From Bacteroidales bacterium UBA1722 (lineage in GTDB: Bacteria; Bacteroidota; Bacteroidia; Bacteroidales; UBA932), in contig DCIQ01000020.1 of the NCBI GenBank assembly GCA_002317435.1, forward strand, positions 533 through 12,758: 12,226 nucleotides of DNA, read 5' to 3'. How positions within the stretch are numbered: the stretch's first letter is position 1; every line of letters begins with the position of its first letter. Below are positions 1 to 7,800 of the stretch, piece after piece. Made by a program: the position numbers and the translations under genes. Under the pieces are notes generated by a model. The model saw only the letters and a program-made list of their open reading frames with translations. It searched no databases and was not told where the DNA came from.

Positions 1-287
1 TCCACTGGGTATCGGCGGCACATTGCGAGAAAGTGGAAGTGCGGCTGTATGACCGCCTGTTCACCGAGCCGGATATGGGAGGCATACCCGAAGGACAGGA
101 TTACAAGAGTTATCTGAACCCGGACTCCCTCAAGGTGACGGAGGCTCTGGTCGAACCGGCCCTTCTGGAGGACGATGGTGCCATCGCCGTCCAGTTCGAA
201 AGGAACGGATATTACAAGTTGGATTCCGATTCCACCCAGGGACATCCGGTATTCAACAGGGCCACGGGGCTCAAGAGTTCATTCTAG
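1..287 (+). CDS. glnS: Glutaminyl-tRNA synthetase, C-terminal end (partial)
   Basis: The reading frame is already open at the left edge (first complete codon at base 3) and stops with TAG at 285-287, so only about 94 C-terminal residues are present. The translation begins HWVSAAHCEKVEVRLYDRLF and continues through a 'LNPDSLKV' block and a closing 'GHPVFNRATGLKSSF'. These match the end of the C-terminal anticodon-binding beta-barrel of class I GlnRS, where the family has WVSA-H...E-RLYDRLF, NP-SL, and H-VFNR--GL. The enzyme charges tRNA-Gln with glutamine in the cytoplasm. The catalytic Rossmann domain lies outside the window. No convincing terminator follows: there is only a weak hairpin and a short T-run at 273-298. 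Read-through into the kinase gene 44 nt downstream is therefore possible. Confidence in the family is high because several blocks match in order. Confidence 0.93.
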   Translation, partial: HWVSAAHCEKVEVRLYDRLFTEPDMGGIPEGQDYKSYLNPDSLKVTEALVEPALLEDDGAIAVQFERNGYYKLDSDSTQGHPVFNRATGLKSSF

Positions 288-331
288 AATCTTTTTAACG
301 CTTCTCAGTCAGTATTTACAACCGAAGAAAC

Positions 332-1522
332 ATGATGGAAACCACTCGGACCGCCAGGATGGTCACGTTGCTCGTCTTATGTTTGTCTTTCCTTCCCCTG
401 GAATCATCGGCGATGGATTTGTTCCACCGTTCGGGTAAGGACGATTATCTGGACGACCGCCATCAGAATGAAGAACAGATAGAGAAACGATATCTGCATA
501 CGCTCGACAGCCTGAAACATCTGATGAAAGAAGCCGAGTCTTCATCGGATTACGATGCCCTGTACAGCCTCTGTGCCGTCTGCGACTCGCTCATACAGAA
601 CAAATTCATGAGCGAATATGACAGGACGGTGAGCAGTGTCTATGATCAGGCGGCGGTGGAAGAACGTCTGGCGATGGTTTCGAGGGACAAGAACCGCGCC
701 TGGCTCTTCATCTCCGTCCTCATTTTCATGATTCTCATACCTATCGTGATTCTCTCCGTCAGACTGATAGTGATAGACCGCAATCTGAGGCAGAAGAACA
801 AGGAACTGGTCAAGGCCAAATATTTCGAAGAGGTCTCCATGAAGAACAAGAGTGCCGTGGTGTCCAATATGAGTCATGAGATCAAGACGCCCCTGAACTC
901 GGTGGTGGGTTTCTCCCAGCTGCTGATGATGGACGAATACAATACTGACGAGTCGGAGGTGAAGCGTTATCAGGACATAATCAAATCCAACTGCGACCTG
1001 CTGAAGAACCTTATGAACGATGTCATAGATTTCTCCAATATAAATCTGAATGACATGACGGTGACCACTTCGGAATGTGACATAGTGGAACTGGCGTCTT
1101 CCATCACCACTTCGTTCGACAAGATCAAGCATACTGCCGTCAGGTTCACTTTCGCATCCGATGCCGATTCCCTGATGATCGTTACCGATCCTGTCCGGAT
1201 TCGTCAGGTTCTGATGAATCTGATTTCAAATGCCATGAAGTTCTGTAAGGACGGAACCATCGCCGTCGCCCTGAAAAGCGGCGCGGAAGTGGAGATTTCC
1301 GTGACTGACGACGGACCCGGCGTGGAGAAGAACAAGCAGGAGTTCCTCTTCGGAAGATTCGAAAAATTGAACGATACGGAGATGGGTACCGGTCTCGGAC
1401 TTTCGATATGCAAGATAATAGTTGGGAAACTGGGTGGACGTATATGGTATGACAGCGATTATACGTCCGGAGCCAGATTCGTATTCACACTGCCCGTCAC
1501 CGCCGAGGAGGAAGTCAGATGA
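332..1522 (+). CDS. Membrane sensor histidine kinase (orthodox, HisKA + HATPase)
   Basis: 396 residues. An N-terminal signal-like segment (about 1-27, ending ESSA) is followed by a short, largely helical extracytoplasmic region (28-122), one TM helix (about 123-147) and a short coiled linker. The DHp domain has a classical H-box, SHEIKTPLN, with the phospho-accepting His at residue 182. The ATPase domain shows an N-box (NLISNAMK, from N296), a G1 box DDGPG (326-330) and a G2 box GTGLGLS (352-358). All residues needed for autophosphorylation are visible. It has no receiver domain and no response regulator beside it, so its partner is unknown. The extracytoplasmic part is too short for the full TPR array seen in many Bacteroidota kinases. 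ATG 332 and ATG 335 are adjacent; either could be the start. The stop overlaps the next start (ATGA at 1519-1522), which implies cotranscription and translational coupling with the two His-less relatives downstream. Confidence 0.93.
   Translation: MMETTRTARMVTLLVLCLSFLPLESSAMDLFHRSGKDDYLDDRHQNEEQIEKRYLHTLDSLKHLMKEAESSSDYDALYSLCAVCDSLIQNKFMSEYDRTVSSVYDQAAVEERLAMVSRDKNRAWLFISVLIFMILIPIVILSVRLIVIDRNLRQKNKELVKAKYFEEVSMKNKSAVVSNMSHEIKTPLNSVVGFSQLLMMDEYNTDESEVKRYQDIIKSNCDLLKNLMNDVIDFSNINLNDMTVTTSECDIVELASSITTSFDKIKHTAVRFTFASDADSLMIVTDPVRIRQVLMNLISNAMKFCKDGTIAVALKSGAEVEISVTDDGPGVEKNKQEFLFGRFEKLNDTEMGTGLGLSICKIIVGKLGGRIWYDSDYTSGARFVFTLPVTAEEEVR
1505..1511 (+). promoter_or_regulatory. Shine-Dalgarno-like GAGGAGG before the 1519 start
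   Basis: GAGGAGG ends 7 nt before ATG 1519, a good SD position. It also encodes the Glu-Glu run near the end of the upstream kinase, so it could be a by-product of coding. Bacteroidota starts usually lack SDs, which makes this and the AGGAGG at 2264-2269 in the same operon notable. Confidence 0.45.
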
Positions 1523-2265
1523 TAATGCTGTCGGTCGCATATCTGTCGCTGCTGGCACTCCTTCCGTATGCAGAAGATACGGGAGCGGCTTTTTCTCCGG
1601 AAGAGGCGGAAAACATATATATGTACAGGGACAGTGTCCTTCATGAATTGAGATCCGGTTCCACGAGCGGGGGCAGATGGCAGGAGGATAAGGAAGCGTA
1701 TATGAAGAATATCCCGTGCCCGTGGGTCGAGATGGAATTCAAGATGGGGAAGAAAGATTCCGCGTGCATCCATTACCGGCAGTATCTTGAACTTCTGCAG
1801 AACTTTTATGATACGGCTCTGGAGGAGCAGAAAACGGATGTCCGGAACAACTATCTCATCAAGAAGGCTGAATCGGCGGAAGCGCGTATGCTGACACTGC
1901 TTCTGTGCGGGACTGCCATTCTTCTGTTCATAGGGGTGTTGTCGTCCTTGAAACTCTATATAAACAGGATCGTAAAGGTGGCTCAGGAACAGATGTTGAT
2001 CTGTGAACTGGAAGAATCCTACAAGTCGGCCGAGCTTTTGAACAAAGACAGCGAGATGCTTCTTCTCCGTGTCAGGGAGTGTATCGGAGAGCCTCTTGAT
2101 AAAGTGGTGAAGAATGTGGACAGGCTTTCGGAGCAGGGGCTTGACGGGGACATGAAACAGCAGATTCTTTCGGAGCTTACCGCGAATGCGTGGAATCTGA
2201 GTTCCATGATTACCGATTTTTTGAACAAGGCCCGTTCCCGGAACGGCAAACCTGCACTTGAATAG
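1519..2265 (+). CDS. Membrane protein with degenerate histidine-kinase DHp-like tail (no His, no ATPase domain)
   Basis: 248 residues, name and function not recognised. A hydrophobic N-terminus (about 3-17) may be a signal peptide. A short extracytoplasmic part (about 25-120) contains one TPR-like unit around GKKDSACIHYRQYL (77-90). A TM helix (about 123-145) and a coiled segment (about 150-182) follow. The tail (182-238) aligns with the two DHp helices of the upstream kinase. Where the kinase has SHEIKTPLN, this protein has RECIGEPLD (186-194): Pro-Leu is kept but His is replaced by Glu187. The second helix ends in DFLNKAR. There is no N-, G1- or G2-box. It resembles the next gene over most of its length but lacks about 270 residues of TPR. 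The start overlaps the kinase stop (ATGA); a second ATG at 1525 is possible. It may pair with or regulate the kinase (inference). It is intact, so not an obvious pseudogene, though it could be an eroding one. Confidence 0.8.
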   Translation: MIMLSVAYLSLLALLPYAEDTGAAFSPEEAENIYMYRDSVLHELRSGSTSGGRWQEDKEAYMKNIPCPWVEMEFKMGKKDSACIHYRQYLELLQNFYDTALEEQKTDVRNNYLIKKAESAEARMLTLLLCGTAILLFIGVLSSLKLYINRIVKVAQEQMLICELEESYKSAELLNKDSEMLLLRVRECIGEPLDKVVKNVDRLSEQGLDGDMKQQILSELTANAWNLSSMITDFLNKARSRNGKPALE

Positions 2266-2269
2266 GAGG
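2264..2269 (+). promoter_or_regulatory. Consensus Shine-Dalgarno AGGAGG before the 2278 start
   Basis: A perfect AGGAGG lies 8 nt before ATG 2278 and overlaps the TAG stop of the preceding gene (2263-2265). It supports ATG 2278 as the start and suggests termination-reinitiation coupling. Perfect SDs are uncommon in Bacteroidota. Confidence 0.6.
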
Positions 2270-2277
2270 ATGGAGAT

Positions 2278-3828
2278 ATGAAAAAATCGATTGTTCTGTT
2301 TCTCCTGACTGTTTCTTCATCAGTTGTGTCGTATGCGGAAGGTGTGGAGAAACTCCCGATCCGTGCGGAGGTCGGGGACAGTATCATATCATATTTCAGG
2401 TCGCTTCCTCTGGACGCGGACAGATGCCTGCAGGAGTCTCACGCCTATCTGGCCAATATAGAATATCCCTGGTCTTCATCGATACTGGAGATGGCCATAG
2501 AAGACGCCCGCGCTATAGGAGATACGGCTCTTCTTTCATACGGGCTGTATTATTCCATTATGGCTGTTGACGACAAATGTGACACGTCGAAGGTCAATCC
2601 GCTGCTGAATGAACTCAAGTCGCTGTTTCCTGATGAAGAGGCCCAGCTCAACTATTTCCGCTCCATGTCCTGGGTAAATGATGCATATATCAAATCCATG
2701 AACTTGGAGGCGGCTTTCTGCCAATTGGAAGTCATGGAGAAGGAAGCGCAGGAATATGGCCTGCATTCAGGTCTTCTCATAGCCTGGACGCAGCGGGCCA
2801 ATATCTATATGAAGACGGGAAGATACGGGGAGGCCATCGATATTCTCAACATCGTGGCCGAAGATGAAAGCGGTTCGGATATCGAGAGATTGTCGGCCTA
2901 TCTGTCCATCTACAATGCCTTCGTCATGAAGAAAGATTACGACAGCGCTCTCCGTACCGTCGATGATGCCATGGCTTTTCTGGACAAGTTCGCTTCCGAG
3001 TCCGACAGTTCCGATCATTTCAATTATCTTCTGTTGGAGTCATGTTATGCGGAGATATGGTGTGTCTTGCGGAATCCGGAGAAGCTGAAGGAGTGTCTCG
3101 GAAATATGGAACGTTATTATGTGGACAGTCACCACAGCACTTCATATCTCGAATACCACCAGTTATATGCGAACTATTATATCATGACAGGCTGTCTGGA
3201 TGGTGCTGAAAACGAACTTGAAAAATGTTTCAGTTACTGTGATGCCGAAGGTTCCGATTCGGATGTTAGGGATTTGATGGTCCTCAAGTCCGAAGTGAAG
3301 TATCTTCGGGGAGAAAAGGATTCGGCCTGTGCGATATATGCCGATTATCTCAGGGAGATGGAATCCTTCTATTCTTTATCCATGCAGCGGCAGCGTGAGA
3401 AGGTGGCCGCCGATTTCTACTTCAAGAAAGGATATGCAGGAAGGGAACAGTTCGTGAACTGGCTTCTCAGGATGGTCATCGGCATTCTCGTCGCAGGTAT
3501 TTTTATATTTACTCTGCTTCTTTTCTGGAAGTCCCGTATCGTGATGCAGGATAGAAATGTCTCTCTCGAATTGAGCAGATCCTATCTGGCGGCGGAGCAG
3601 GCCAACAGGGAGAGGGAAGAGATTCTTCTGAAGATTCGTGAAAGCATATCCCAGCCGCTCGGTATAGTCCTGCACAATGCCGAACTGATAAACGGCGGTG
3701 AGCAACTCGATTCCGAGACCAGAACGGCACTGCATATCCAGATAAACGAGAATGCCGTGGTGCTGAACGCCATCATATCGGATTTCCTGAACAAGGCGCG
3801 TGCCGACGCAGGCAAGTCCAGTATCTGA
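2278..3828 (+). CDS. Periplasmic TPR sensor protein with degenerate DHp-like cytoplasmic tail
   Basis: 516 residues. A clear signal peptide (1-20, MKKSIVLFLL...SYA) is followed by an extracytoplasmic alpha-helical region holding about five or six TPR-like units. The best are near 124-159, 166-196, 205-237, 292-325 and 331-363; unit 166-196 has the usual A-x-I/Y...G-x-Y-x-x-A pattern. A TM helix spans about 393-416, then a charged coiled segment (420-452). The cytoplasmic tail (450-508) looks like the two DHp helices of a histidine kinase, but the H-box position reads RESISQPLG (454-462), with Glu455 where the phospho-His should be. The protein ends after DFLNKAR with no ATPase domain. Bacteroidota have many signal peptide-TPR-TM proteins ending in a kinase or LuxR-type HTH; this one ends in neither. 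As last gene of the operon it is a candidate ligand-sensing or scaffold subunit for the kinase at 332-1522 (inference). Confidence 0.82.
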   Translation: MKKSIVLFLLTVSSSVVSYAEGVEKLPIRAEVGDSIISYFRSLPLDADRCLQESHAYLANIEYPWSSSILEMAIEDARAIGDTALLSYGLYYSIMAVDDKCDTSKVNPLLNELKSLFPDEEAQLNYFRSMSWVNDAYIKSMNLEAAFCQLEVMEKEAQEYGLHSGLLIAWTQRANIYMKTGRYGEAIDILNIVAEDESGSDIERLSAYLSIYNAFVMKKDYDSALRTVDDAMAFLDKFASESDSSDHFNYLLLESCYAEIWCVLRNPEKLKECLGNMERYYVDSHHSTSYLEYHQLYANYYIMTGCLDGAENELEKCFSYCDAEGSDSDVRDLMVLKSEVKYLRGEKDSACAIYADYLREMESFYSLSMQRQREKVAADFYFKKGYAGREQFVNWLLRMVIGILVAGIFIFTLLLFWKSRIVMQDRNVSLELSRSYLAAEQANREREEILLKIRESISQPLGIVLHNAELINGGEQLDSETRTALHIQINENAVVLNAIISDFLNKARADAGKSSI

Positions 3829-3895
3829 TTTTATGTGCGGTGTCGTGTCCAGTGAGTGCGGAACTGGCTGTAACTGTTCGAAATACAAAAATTAA

Positions 3896-3903
3896 TATAC
3901 TTG
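3896..3903 (+). promoter_or_regulatory. Possible Bacteroidota -7 element for yicC
   Basis: TATACTTG differs by one base from the TAnnTTTG element of the main Bacteroidota sigma factor and sits 13 nt before the yicC start. No good TTTG -33 box is present at the usual spacing, so this is a weak call. The 88-nt gap before yicC otherwise shows nothing clear. Confidence 0.3.
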
Positions 3904-3916
3904 AGAAACTGAAGTT

Positions 3917-4792
3917 ATGGTATTGTCAATGACTGGCTACGGCAAGTCCGAAGCCATTTTCGAAAACAGAAAATTCATCGTGGAAATCCGTTCCCTGAAC
4001 GGGAAGACCTGTGACCTGACTCTCAAGACTTCGGTCATCCCCAGAGACAGGGAACTTGCGGTAAGGAAATATATTTCAGACCGGCTCGTACGCGGAAACA
4101 TAGATCTGTTCATTACCGCCGAAGATGTAGGAGAGGCCGCTCCCCATGAGATAAACCGTGATGTGCTCGCCGACTATTACAGGCAGGTGTGCGGATTCTG
4201 TTCCGAATCTTCCATAGGACCGGTTTCCGGATCGGATATCCTTCCCACCCTGCTGAAGATGCCTGACGTGGTCGGGACCAGAAAGGATGAGATGTCCGAT
4301 GAATGTTGGGAAGTCGTATATGGCGCCATCAGAGATGCCGTGGATGCACTGATAGCTTTCAGGGTAAGGGAAGGTGCCGTACTCAGGGAGGATGTGGGTC
4401 ATAGGGCGGAACTGATTTCGTCCTGGGTGTCGGAGATAGAGAAATATGAGCAGGAGCGTGTGGCTGCCGTACGGGAGCGGATACAGTCCAGGATAGCGGA
4501 ACTGAAGGCTGACCCCGATGCCAATCGGCTGGAACAGGAGATAATATTCTATATCGAGAAGCTCGATATAAATGAGGAAAAGGTCCGTCTTCGTCAGCAC
4601 TGCCGCTATTTCGCGGAGACTATGGAGAGTGAACCTTATCCCGGGAAAAAACTCGGTTTCATCGCCCAGGAGATGGGGAGGGAGATAAATACCACCGGTT
4701 CCAAGGCGAATCACGTGGAGATTCAGAAATGGGTGGTGAGGATGAAGGATGAACTGGAGAAAATCAAGGAACAGAGTATGAACATATTATAA
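3917..4792 (+). CDS. yicC: YicC/YloC family endoribonuclease
   Basis: 291 residues, close to the family norm of about 290. It opens with the hallmark SMTGYGK (4-10) of the YicC N-terminal domain, then the conserved IEVRSLN-type block (here VEIRSLNGK, 22-30). The C-terminal DUF1732 part contains DINEEKVRLRQH (217-228) and the signature GKKLGFIAQEMGREINTTGSKA region at 243-264. E. coli YicC and B. subtilis YloC have been characterised as cytoplasmic endoribonucleases, YicC being linked to small-RNA turnover; activity here is by family. ATG 3917 is chosen because the family start MxxSMTGYG follows immediately; no SD is seen. In many bacteria yicC is followed by gmk (guanylate kinase). Here the next gene, 8 nt downstream, is a tricorn-like protease, so that linkage is absent. 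The short gap suggests cotranscription with the protease. Confidence 0.94.
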   Translation: MVLSMTGYGKSEAIFENRKFIVEIRSLNGKTCDLTLKTSVIPRDRELAVRKYISDRLVRGNIDLFITAEDVGEAAPHEINRDVLADYYRQVCGFCSESSIGPVSGSDILPTLLKMPDVVGTRKDEMSDECWEVVYGAIRDAVDALIAFRVREGAVLREDVGHRAELISSWVSEIEKYEQERVAAVRERIQSRIAELKADPDANRLEQEIIFYIEKLDINEEKVRLRQHCRYFAETMESEPYPGKKLGFIAQEMGREINTTGSKANHVEIQKWVVRMKDELEKIKEQSMNIL

Positions 4793-4800
4793 TCACAGAC

Positions 4801-7800
4801 ATGAAACGTTGTTTTTTTCTTTCTGCCGTTATGCTGATTTTCTCCGTTTCCGGTGCGGAAGCTCAGGAAGGGAGACTTCTCCGGTTCCCCTCAGTGGGCG
4901 GAGACAAAATCGCTTTTACCTATGCCGGGGATTTGTATACCGTGCCCATAGATGGCGGAAAGGCGGTGAGGCTCACGTCCGATATCGGGTATGAGATGTT
5001 TTCCAAATTCTCTCCCGACGGGAAGACTATAGCCTTTACGGCCCAGTACGATGGGAACACTGAAGTATATACCGTTCCGGCGGAAGGAGGGATGCCCCGT
5101 CGTGTCACATATACTGCGCTGGTGTCGAGAGATAATATCGGGGACAGGATGGGTCCCGACAACATAGTTATGGGGTGGACGCCTGACGGCAAGGATATAA
5201 TCTATCGTTCGAAATGGTATAATTTTTCAGGTCTGCGGGGTATTTTGTGTACCGTATCCGCAGAAGGTGGGGATCCTGTTCAGATACCGGCTACCGAGGG
5301 AGGTTTCTGCTCTTATTCTCCCGACGGGAAATATCTGGCCATGAACAGGATGTTCCGTGAGTTCAGGACGTGGAAATATTACCGCGGAGGCCAGGCGGAT
5401 GACATCTGGGTGAACAAGGTGGGAACCACGGAATTGGAGAAGATAACGGACAATGATGCCCAGGACGTGTTCCCCATGTGGATAGGAGATGAGATTTACT
5501 ATCTGTCCGACAGGGACAGCATAATGAATCTGTTCTGTTATGACACACGCAGCCGGAACACCAGGAAGGTTACGGACTTCCGGGATTATGACTGTAAGTT
5601 CCCTTCATTCTCTCAGGAGCATATAGTTTTCGAGAATGCGGGGTTCATATATAAATATTCGGTCAGGGAAGGAGTCTGTGAGAAGGTCCCGGTACAGATT
5701 TCCGCCGAAGCGGTGTATGCCCGCAGTGAATTTTCCGAGCCGATGGGATCGAACGGACCGATGGGCATCGGAGGTGCCCGCTCGTATGATCTCGCTCCGG
5801 ACGGCAGCCGGGTGCTGATGACTATCCACGGAGATGTGGTTTCGCTTCCTGCATCCAAGGGCGCCATCTATAATATCTCTTCCACTCCCGGAGCTCAGGA
5901 GAGGGAAGCCGGATGGTCTCCTGACGGGAAATGGATAGCATATCTCTCTGACGTGTCGGGCGAATATCAGATATATCTTGCGGATGCCGGGGACTTCGCC
6001 GTCAAGAAGTGCCTTACCTCCTTTACCGACGGTTATCCGGAAGACCTTTCCTGGTCTCCCGATTCGAAATATCTCTATTTTACCGGTGCGAAACGTGATT
6101 TCTACCGGCTGGACATATCGTCCGGAGCATTGAAAATGATATTCCGCGGCCAATATTCCGGCGTATCGGAGTATGACATATCTCCTGACGGCCGTTTCGT
6201 CGCATACTCCACCTCCGCTTCCAACAGGGTACAAGTCATAAATATCTATGATGTGGAGAAGGATACTCATCATACGGTGACCTCTCTCTGGTACGAATCC
6301 GCCGACCCCGTATTCTCGGGTGACGGAAAATATCTCTTTTTCTGCTCTTGCCGCGGTCTCCAACCCGACTACTCGCAGGTGGAATGGAATGCCTCGTTCG
6401 ACGTGAACCGGAGTATATGGGTATTGCCTTTGGCTGTGTCAACACCTAATCCGTGTCTTCCTTCCGGTGAAGAGTGGACTCCTTCGCCCGCTCCCGACCA
6501 GAAGAAGGAGCCGGATGCGAAGAAGGAGAAAGACGTCCCCGAGGTGCATGTGGCGGTGGACTTTGACGGGATAGTGGAACGTGCCGTGGAACTCCCGATT
6601 AAGGGCATAGGCAGGATTATGCCGGTGATGAGTATAGCTGATGAACTGTATTATTATGCAGGCGGTGAACTCTGTTCGATATCCATGAAGGATCTGAAGA
6701 CCAGGAATGTCGGGAATACCCGTCTGATGGCTGTAACTTCCGGTGGAAAATATGCCCTCACCTTGGGAGAAGATGGATACCACGTAGTATCTTCACCTTC
6801 GTTCAAGAGTGATCTGACCGTGCCGGTCAAGGAGGCCGCGGTATGGGTGGATTACCGTCAGCAGTGGAAGCAGATTTTCGATGAGACGTGGAGGATATAT
6901 CGTGACGGGTTCTATGTGGAGAACATGGTGGGGAAGCCCTGGCAGAAAATTCATGACAAGTATGCGGTTCTGCTTCCGTACGTGAACCATCGTCAGGATC
7001 TTACCTATATAATAGGCGAGATGATATCCGAACTGGCCACGGGGCATTGCTATGTCACTACAGGGATGGTGGACGGACCCGAACGTATCGCTACCGGACT
7101 GTTGGGAGCGAGACTATCCAGAGAGGAAAAGTCCGGAGCATACCGGATAGACCATATCTACAAGGGAGTTTCGTGGGATTCCCACTTGTATTCTCCTCTG
7201 GGGATGCCCGGTATCGGCGTAAGCGAGGGTGATTATATCCTGGAAGTCAACAGGCAGCCGGTTTCCGGCATGGTGTCCATTTATCAGTCCCTTATCGGCA
7301 AGGTGGGGCAGACGGTGGCTCTCAAGGTGGCTTCTTCGCCTTCGGGAAAGGATGCCAGGACCATATATGTGAAACCTGTGGGGGATGAGTCGTCCCTGGC
7401 ATATTATGAATGGGTTCAGCGGAACATCGAGATAGTGTCTGAGGCTTCGGACGGAGAGATAGGATATATCCATATACCCGATATGGGGGTCGACGGACTC
7501 AAGATGTTCACCAGGATGTTCTATAACCAGCTGGACAAGAAGGCACTTATCATAGATGACAGGATGAACGGCGGCGGAAACGTCTCTCCGATGATTCTGG
7601 AACGTCTTCAGAGGGAAGCGTACAGGATGACCATGAGCCGTAACGGGGGGGCCACTCTTATGACTGTCCCGAATGAGATGCACTATGGCCCGAAAGTATG
7701 CCTCATAGACAAGTATTCCTCTTCGGACGGGGATCTGTTCCCGTATGGCTTCCGTGAACTTGGCATAGGAAAACTGATAGGAATGAGGACGTGGGGCGGT

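Noticed and set aside
273..298. Possible terminator after glnS (palindrome ATTCTAGAAT followed by CTTTTT)
   Set aside because: The perfect palindrome leaves no loop, and the alternative stem relies on wobbles and a mismatch. Too weak to list.
285..331. Possible promoter for the sensor operon (TATTTACA at 313-320)
   Set aside because: It matches TAnnTTTG poorly and has no TTTG at -33 spacing; any promoter may lie elsewhere or be that of glnS.
542..1132. A 196-codon - strand frame opposite the histidine kinase
   Set aside because: It covers the H-box region of a clear kinase; the His/Val-rich translation is typical of an antisense shadow.
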